Part shown: positions 59,661 through 64,000 of the stretch, in pieces | How positions within the stretch are numbered: the stretch's first letter is position 1 | How the letters are laid out: every line of letters begins with the position of its first letter | From: JAMQPK01 sp035937795 | Lineage (GTDB): Bacteria; Acidobacteriota; Vicinamibacteria; Vicinamibacterales; JAMQPK01 | DNA length: 64,000 nt | Assembly (NCBI GenBank): GCA_035937795.1 | Contig: DASZHO010000051.1 | Coordinates: 1-64,000 of the forward strand | Direction: 5' to 3' | Program-made: the position numbers and the translations under genes | Notes under the pieces: generated by a model | Told to the model about the DNA's origin: nothing | Database searches by the model: none | Seen by the model: the letters and a program-made list of their open reading frames with translations, nothing else

Positions 59661-61003
59661 CGGCGGCACTGCTGGCGATCTTTGCCGGCGCTCCGTCTTA
59701 TTCCATTTCCGCGCAGACTTCGCAGACCAGAGGCTCGGTGGCAGCGGCCGCCGGGGATCTGAAAGCGCTGCAAACCCGTTTGCAGCAGCGCTTCGACCTG
59801 CTGCCGATCGCCGACGGCGTCGTCTTGAGGCCACGATTTGCCACGCCGGTCCGCTCGATCCAAGTCACGAACACGGCGATCGCCGTCGACGGCACGACGG
59901 TCACCGGCGCGGAGCTGCGCCAGAAGCTGGGCGGCGATGCGGATTTGATCTTCCAGCTCTCGTACCTTGACGAACCCTCGCGCCGCACGCTGCTTGGCCT
60001 GGGTGAAGCGCCCGCGACGGCCGATCAAGCGAAGCCGGCGGCGCCCGAAGCCGCGCCTGACATCTCACGCCCGAAAACGCGGGACGATATCGTGCGCATC
60101 GGGGGCAGCGTCACCGTCGCGCGAGACGAGCACGTCACAGGCGACGTGGTAGCGATCGGCGGCAGCGCCAGCGTCGACGGTCAGGTTGATGGCGAAGTGG
60201 TCGTCGTCGGCGGCTCGCTCACGCTCGGCCCCCATGCCAACATCAGGCACGACGTCACGGTGGTGGGAGGCACGCTGTCGAGGGACCCGAACGCGATCGT
60301 GTCGGGCAAAGTGGATGAAGTGGGTCTGGGCGGCGTGCCGTTCGGCGGCGTGCCGTTCGGCGGCGGCGTGCTCAGGCGCGGCCCGAGGCTGTATAGCTGG
60401 CCCGGATCTGCGATTGGACCCGTCGTCGGATTCGGCGGAACGATCGTCCGGGTCGTGCTCCTGATGCTTTTCGCAGCGCTGGTGCTGCTGCTGGGGCGCC
60501 CTTATGTCGAGCAGATCGCCGAGCGGGCGGCGGCCGAGCCGGTGAAATCGTGGCTCGTGGGGTTCCTTGCGGAGATTCTGTTCGTGCCGATGCTCGTGCT
60601 CACGGTGGTGGTGCTGGCGGTTTCAATCATCGGCATCCCGTTGCTGCTGCTGGTGCCTGTCGCCATCGTCGCCTTCTGCGTCGTGGCGCTGGTTGGCTTC
60701 ACCGGCATCGCCTATCACATCGGCGGAATGCTGCAGGGCCACTTCGAACAACTTCGCACGCGGCCGTACGCCGCCATGCTGGCCGGCATCCTCGTCATCG
60801 TGTCTCCGGTGCTCGTCGCGCGGCTCGTCGGCCTGACCGGCCAGCTGGGATTCATCGCCGGCATCCTCGTGGTGATGGGCCTCATCGCGGAGTACCTTGC
60901 GTGGACCACGGGGCTGGGCGCCGCCGCGCTGGCCAGGTTCGATCGGCCGCGGCCGGCGCCACCGGCGCCGAATACCCAGGTGGTCAGGGTGGAGGGACCG
61001 TAG
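59642..61003 (+). CDS. Bactofilin-like (polymer-forming) membrane protein
   Basis: 453 residues. Signal peptide RALITAALLAIFAGAPSYSI, a linker with a small beta domain, then a beta-helical repeat at about 148-225 (VRIGGSVTVARDEHVTGDVV, AIGGSASVDGQVDGEVVVVG, GSLTLGPHANIRHDVTVVGG), the right-handed helix pattern of bactofilin-type and polymer-forming domains. Then a glycine-rich loop (PFGGVPFGGGV) and about five TM helices (VVLLMLFAALVLLLGRPY, LAVSIIGIPLLLLVPVAIVA). The beta-helix should face the periplasm. As the third gene of the sigma operon it is probably the effector or signal input of the envelope response. Confidence 0.8.
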   Translation: MARALITAALLAIFAGAPSYSISAQTSQTRGSVAAAAGDLKALQTRLQQRFDLLPIADGVVLRPRFATPVRSIQVTNTAIAVDGTTVTGAELRQKLGGDADLIFQLSYLDEPSRRTLLGLGEAPATADQAKPAAPEAAPDISRPKTRDDIVRIGGSVTVARDEHVTGDVVAIGGSASVDGQVDGEVVVVGGSLTLGPHANIRHDVTVVGGTLSRDPNAIVSGKVDEVGLGGVPFGGVPFGGGVLRRGPRLYSWPGSAIGPVVGFGGTIVRVVLLMLFAALVLLLGRPYVEQIAERAAAEPVKSWLVGFLAEILFVPMLVLTVVVLAVSIIGIPLLLLVPVAIVAFCVVALVGFTGIAYHIGGMLQGHFEQLRTRPYAAMLAGILVIVSPVLVARLVGLTGQLGFIAGILVVMGLIAEYLAWTTGLGAAALARFDRPRPAPPAPNTQVVRVEGP

Positions 61004-61020
61004 CACACCCTGGCAATCTC

Positions 61021-61047
61021 ATGACCGGTCATATAGACTGGTCATAT
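61021..61047. promoter_or_regulatory. Putative TA-operon operator and promoter
   Basis: ATGACC at 61021-61026 and GGTCAT at 61027-61032 make a perfect 12-bp palindrome. GGTCATAT is repeated at 61027-61034 and 61040-61047, the second copy running into the antitoxin ATG (61046). A TAGACT hexamer (61034-61039) ends 6 nt before the start codon. The Phd/VapC-type complex probably binds here to repress its own operon. Confidence 0.65.
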
Positions 61048-61276
61048 GAAAATTACCGCGACGGACTTCAAGGCCCGTTGCCTCAAGCTCATCGATCAGG
61101 TCCGAGAGCGCGGCGAGCCGATCGTGATCACCAAGCGAGGGCGGGTCGTCGCCACACTCGAGCCGGCAGGCGAACTCGACGAACAGCCATGGCGGCGGCT
61201 GCGCGGCACCGCTCGGTGGCACGGCGACCCCTTGGCCCCAGCCATCTCAGAAAAAGAGATCAGTGCGCTGAAATGA
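61046..61276 (+). CDS. Phd/YefM-family antitoxin
   Basis: 76 residues: MKITATDFKARCLKLIDQVR, then EPIVITKRGRVVATLEPAG, matching the N-terminal DNA-binding dimer fold of the Phd/YefM family (TxFKArclklidqV...pivItkrGrpvA.L.P). The C-terminal part (RLRGTARWHGDPLAPAISEK) should wrap around the toxin. The stop overlaps the toxin ATG in an ATGA, giving translational coupling. The start codon lies inside a palindromic operator, so the antitoxin likely represses its own operon. The mRNA is probably leaderless. Confidence 0.93.
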   Translation: MKITATDFKARCLKLIDQVRERGEPIVITKRGRVVATLEPAGELDEQPWRRLRGTARWHGDPLAPAISEKEISALK

Positions 61277-61680
61277 GCGCCGCGCCGTTGCTGGACACGC
61301 ACGCATGGGTGTGGTGGGTCGATGGCGATCGACGGCTCGGCGAATCGGCGATCGCATCGCTCGGCGCCCTGCCTGCCGACGATCGCCCCTACGTGGCGGA
61401 CATCAGCTTGTGGGAAGTGGCCACCCTCGTCGAGCGTGGCCGTCTCGAATTTTCCCTGCCGTTGGCCGCCTGGCTGGAAGCGGCGGCCCACCCCCGCTCG
61501 GTACGCGTGGTACCGGTCACTCCCGCTATTGCCGCGGAAACAGCCGGCTTACCGGACACCTTTCATCGAGACCCCGCCGACAGACTCATCGTGGCGACGT
61601 CACGGGTGCTGCACATTCCCCTGCTGACCAAAGACCGGGGCATCATCCAATCCCGGCTGGTCTCCAGGTGGTCTCCCTGA
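61273..61680 (+). CDS. VapC-type PIN-domain toxin
   Basis: 135 residues from ATG 61273. PIN-domain acid residues are present: Asp in APLLDTHAWVWWVDGD, Glu in ISLWEVATLVERGRL, and Asp in TFHRDPADRLIVATS; the final LLTKDRGI also fits. These chelate Mg2+ for ribonuclease action on RNA such as tRNA. It is encoded with the Phd-type antitoxin, a known mixed pairing. The TGA at 61678-61680 overlaps the putative -35 (61677-61682) of the ABC gene downstream. Confidence 0.93.
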   Translation: MSAAPLLDTHAWVWWVDGDRRLGESAIASLGALPADDRPYVADISLWEVATLVERGRLEFSLPLAAWLEAAAHPRSVRVVPVTPAIAAETAGLPDTFHRDPADRLIVATSRVLHIPLLTKDRGIIQSRLVSRWSP

Positions 61681-61704
61681 CCTTCCGCATATCCGCTGTA
61701 CAAT
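61677..61704 (+). promoter_or_regulatory. Promoter of the ABC exporter gene
   Basis: CTGACC (61677-61682) and TACAAT (61699-61704) separated by 16 bp make a good sigma-70 promoter. The -35 overlaps the stop codon of the toxin gene. The TACAAT ends 10 nt before ATG 61715, so the mRNA would have at most a few leader nucleotides, and no strong Shine-Dalgarno is present. Confidence 0.6.
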
Positions 61705-61714
61705 TTCCTCCGGC

Positions 61715-63544
61715 ATGAAACTCCTCTACTCCTATCTGCGCCACTACCGTTGGCTGATCGCGCTCGCGCTGGTGCTGGCGACGATCAACCAGGTGTTTTC
61801 CCTGCTCGATCCCCTGATTTTCCGCTACGTCATCGACCGCTACGCCACGAAGTTCGCCGAGTACACAACGGGGCAGTTTTTTCGCGGCGTCAGCCTTCTG
61901 CTGGCTGCCGCCGTCGGCGTGGCGTTCGTCTCACGCGTCGCCAAGAACTTCCAGGATTACTACATCAACCTGATTACCCAGCGGCTCGGGGCCGAGCTGT
62001 ACTCCGACGGGATTCATCACTCGCTGGAGCTCCCCTATTCCGTCTTCGAAGATCAGCGGAGCGGCGAAACGCTCGGGAAGCTGCAGAAGGTGCGCTCGGA
62101 TGTCGAGAAGCTGATCTCGGCGGCGATCAACGTCCTGTTCACGTCGCTCATCGGCGTCATCTTCGTGATGATCTACGCGTTCAGCGTGTACTGGCTGATC
62201 GCGCCGGTGTACTTCCTGACGATCCCCGTGCTCGGCATCGTCAGCTCGGTGCTGAGCAAGCGGATCAAGACGATCCAGAAAGTGATCGTGGCGGAGACCG
62301 CCGCGCTCGCCGGATCCACGACCGAGTCGCTGCGGAACATCGAGCTCGTCAAGAGCCTGGGGCTGGGCCAGCAGGAGATTCAACGCCTGAACGCCACGAC
62401 CGGCAAGATCCTGCAGCTCGAATTGAAGAAGGTGAAATACCTGCGCAGCCTCAGCTTCATCCAGGGCACGATCGTGAACTTTCTGCGGACGAGCATCCTA
62501 TTTCTGATGCTCTACCTGATTTACGTCCGCGCGATCACGGTCGGCCAGTTCTTCTCGCTCTGGATCTACTCGTTCTTCATCTTCGGGCCGCTGCAGGAGC
62601 TGGGCAACATCATCAACGTCTACCGGGAGACCGAAGCGTCGCTGAACGTCTTCGAAGGCATCCTGCAGATTCCCAAGGACGCGAAACCGGTGAGCCCGCT
62701 GCCGCTCGACGATTTGCGGCGGCTGGATTTCGATCGCGTGACGTTTCAGCACCAGTCGGCGACGGCGCCTGCGGTCAGCGATATCTCCTTCGGCGTGAAG
62801 CGGGGCGAGACAGTCGCGTTCGTGGGCCCATCCGGCGCCGGCAAAACCACGCTCGTGAAATTGCTGGTCGGATTGTATCCGCCGGGCGCCGGGCGGATTC
62901 TCTACAACGGCATCTCGAGCGACGAGGTCGATCTCGACGTGCTCCGGGAGCGAATCGGGTTCGTGACCCAGGACACGCAGCTCTTTTCCGGGACGATCCG
63001 CGAGAATCTGCTGTTCGTGAATCCGAAGGCGTCGGATGCGGAGTGCCTCGAAGCGCTGCACAGGGCCGCGTGCGACAGCCTGCTGGCGCGGGCATCCAAG
63101 GGCCTCGGTACGGTGATCGGCGAAGGCGGCGTGAAAGTATCGGGCGGCGAGAAGCAGCGGCTGTCGATCGCGCGGGCGCTGCTGCGCCACCCGCAACTCC
63201 TCGTTTTCGACGAAGCGACCTCCTCGCTCGACTCGCTCACCGAGGAGGGCATCGTCGACACGATTCGAGACGTCGCGAGCACGCGGGAGAGCATCACGAT
63301 CCTGATTGCCCATCGACTCTCGACGATTCTGCACGCCGATCGCATCTACGTGCTCGAGCGCGGCCGGATCGTGGAAACCGGCCGGCACGACGAGCTGGTG
63401 GAGTCGAAGGGCCTCTACTATGCGATGTGGAGGCAGCAGATTGGAGAGCGCCGGGGGACCGAGACGGCGCCAGCGGGGCTCAAGGGTCAAAGCTCAGCGG
63501 GCTCAGGGCTCAGGGCTGGGTCCGCCGTGACGGTGCATTCTTGA
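61715..63544 (+). CDS. ABC exporter, fused permease and ATP-binding protein
   Basis: 609 residues. Six-TM exporter domain 10-310 (WLIALALVLATINQVFSLLD, VIFVMIYAFSVYWLIAPVYF, TSILFLMLYLIYVRAITVGQ), then the ATPase domain: Walker A VGPSGAGKTTLVKLLVG, Q-loop VTQDTQLFSGTIREN, signature VSGGEKQRLSIARALL, Walker B LLVFDEATSSLD and His in LIAHRLST. All complete. The last about 25 residues (GLKGQSSAGSGLRAGSAVTV) are translated from the GGCTCAGGG repeat and look like a run-on tail rather than domain sequence. Cargo unknown. Confidence 0.92.
   Translation: MKLLYSYLRHYRWLIALALVLATINQVFSLLDPLIFRYVIDRYATKFAEYTTGQFFRGVSLLLAAAVGVAFVSRVAKNFQDYYINLITQRLGAELYSDGIHHSLELPYSVFEDQRSGETLGKLQKVRSDVEKLISAAINVLFTSLIGVIFVMIYAFSVYWLIAPVYFLTIPVLGIVSSVLSKRIKTIQKVIVAETAALAGSTTESLRNIELVKSLGLGQQEIQRLNATTGKILQLELKKVKYLRSLSFIQGTIVNFLRTSILFLMLYLIYVRAITVGQFFSLWIYSFFIFGPLQELGNIINVYRETEASLNVFEGILQIPKDAKPVSPLPLDDLRRLDFDRVTFQHQSATAPAVSDISFGVKRGETVAFVGPSGAGKTTLVKLLVGLYPPGAGRILYNGISSDEVDLDVLRERIGFVTQDTQLFSGTIRENLLFVNPKASDAECLEALHRAACDSLLARASKGLGTVIGEGGVKVSGGEKQRLSIARALLRHPQLLVFDEATSSLDSLTEEGIVDTIRDVASTRESITILIAHRLSTILHADRIYVLERGRIVETGRHDELVESKGLYYAMWRQQIGERRGTETAPAGLKGQSSAGSGLRAGSAVTVHS
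63475..63520. repeat. GGCTCAGGG repeat inside the end of the ABC gene
   Basis: Imperfect copies of ggctcagggctcaagg run from 63475 to 63520, inside the last codons of the ABC exporter gene. It is the same family as the intergenic repeats at 843, 3561 (inverted), 48637 and 57682. The tail it encodes is low-complexity. Confidence 0.75.
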
Positions 63545-63658
63545 TTTAAAGCGCGTAACAATCATTCCTCCTCTCGCTGAGCCGTTCCTTCAGATTCCAC
63601 CATCACGGAAGACCTGGGCCAACTACAATGAACGCCACCAGCTCTTCTGGGGTTCCCC

Positions 63659-64000
63659 ATGGTCCTTGCTGCCGGCACTCGCCTCGGCCCGTACGAAATT
63701 CTCGCGCCGCTCGGCGCGGGCGGCATGGGCGAGGTCTATCGCGCCCACGACACCAAACTTGGGCGTGATGTCGCCTTGAAGTTCCTGCCAGACAGTTTCG
63801 TGCACGATCCCGATCGCGTGGCCCGTTTCCGCCGGGAAGCGCAGGTGCTCGCAGCGCTAAATCATCCGCACATCGGCGCGATCTACGGCCTGGACGAAGC
63901 CAGTGGCCAGCAATTCCTTGTGCTGGAACTCATCGATGGCCAGACGTTGGCGGATCGCCTTGCGAAGGGGCCGCTTCCACTCGACGAAACGCTCGCGATC
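63659..64000 (+). CDS. Serine/threonine protein kinase (partial, right edge)
   Basis: ATG 63659 opens a frame that runs off the window (114 codons seen). The PknB-type N-terminus is clear: TRLGPYEILAPLGAGGMGEV with the Gly-rich loop, then DVALKFLPDSF containing the ATP-binding Lys, FRREAQVLAALNHPHIGAIY with the alpha-C Glu, and LVLELIDGQTLADRL at the hinge. A TACAAT -10-like hexamer is at 63624-63629. The rest of the catalytic domain and any C-terminal sensor (often a beta-propeller in Acidobacteriota) lie outside the window. Confidence 0.92.
   Translation, partial: MVLAAGTRLGPYEILAPLGAGGMGEVYRAHDTKLGRDVALKFLPDSFVHDPDRVARFRREAQVLAALNHPHIGAIYGLDEASGQQFLVLELIDGQTLADRLAKGPLPLDETLAI

Overview
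The window looks like chromosome of a high-GC Gram-negative soil-type bacterium, most likely an Acidobacteriota of the Vicinamibacteria type. This is inference. The grounds are a TonB-dependent receptor with an N-terminal carboxypeptidase-regulatory-like domain, many signal-peptide beta-propellers, a DUF5916/CBM9 outer-membrane protein, a PknB-type kinase at the right edge with the 'LGPYEI..LGAGGMGEVYRA' start common in that phylum, a small RR/ERR-motif protein, and intergenic low-complexity GGCTCAGGG repeats. No rRNA, tRNA, CRISPR array, prophage or insertion sequence was recognised. Gene starts were moved from the longest frame when a ribosome binding site, signal peptide or conserved N-terminus supported a later start.

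Layout. 1-8.4 kb: a truncated DoxX gene divergent from an HxlR repressor, a TonB-dependent receptor, a YncE-like propeller, an MFS exporter and several small proteins. 8.4-18 kb: an RRM RNA-binding protein with a strong terminator, a cytochrome c/Vgb propeller fusion, a HEAT-like lipoprotein, an ABC ATPase with a carotenoid-desaturase-like flavoprotein, a lipase maturation factor, an ABC exporter, a lone receiver, and an ArsR/AHSA1 pair behind a perfect palindrome. 18-27.5 kb: DinB, esterase and NHL proteins; a fatty-acid desaturase followed by a two-TM histidine kinase and an OmpR-type regulator; a cysteine-containing membrane protein; a PilZ protein; an exported unknown; an ACS-type MFS transporter. 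27.6-38.9 kb: a 1600-residue secreted mosaic protein with a possible switch-like leader, small and receiver-like proteins, a PEGA protein, an MBL-fold hydrolase, a DUF5916 protein and a membrane-anchored HEVAH peptidase. 38.9-45.7 kb: an AddA/AddB-like helicase-nuclease pair. 45.9-51.8 kb: a heptad-repeat coiled-coil protein, a GMC oxidoreductase with its gluconate-dehydrogenase-subunit-3-like partner, DUF4390, a beta-barrel, and a beta-lactamase-fold protein that has lost SxxK. 52-64 kb: an RND efflux operon, an SDR, an ECF sigma/membrane anti-sigma/bactofilin-like operon, a Phd/VapC toxin-antitoxin pair, another ABC exporter and the start of a Ser/Thr kinase.

The most coherent candidate system is the desaturase, intramembrane-type kinase and OmpR regulator cluster (20.8-23.5 kb). 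The desaturase promoter carries two CTTACAAA direct repeats exactly 11 bp apart, as expected for an OmpR/PhoB-family regulator. This would be a membrane-fluidity control unit analogous to Bacillus Des but built with a different regulator family. A second theme is that about ten genes have a TANNNT -10-like hexamer 6-12 nt before the start codon and no clear Shine-Dalgarno, which suggests frequent leaderless transcription.
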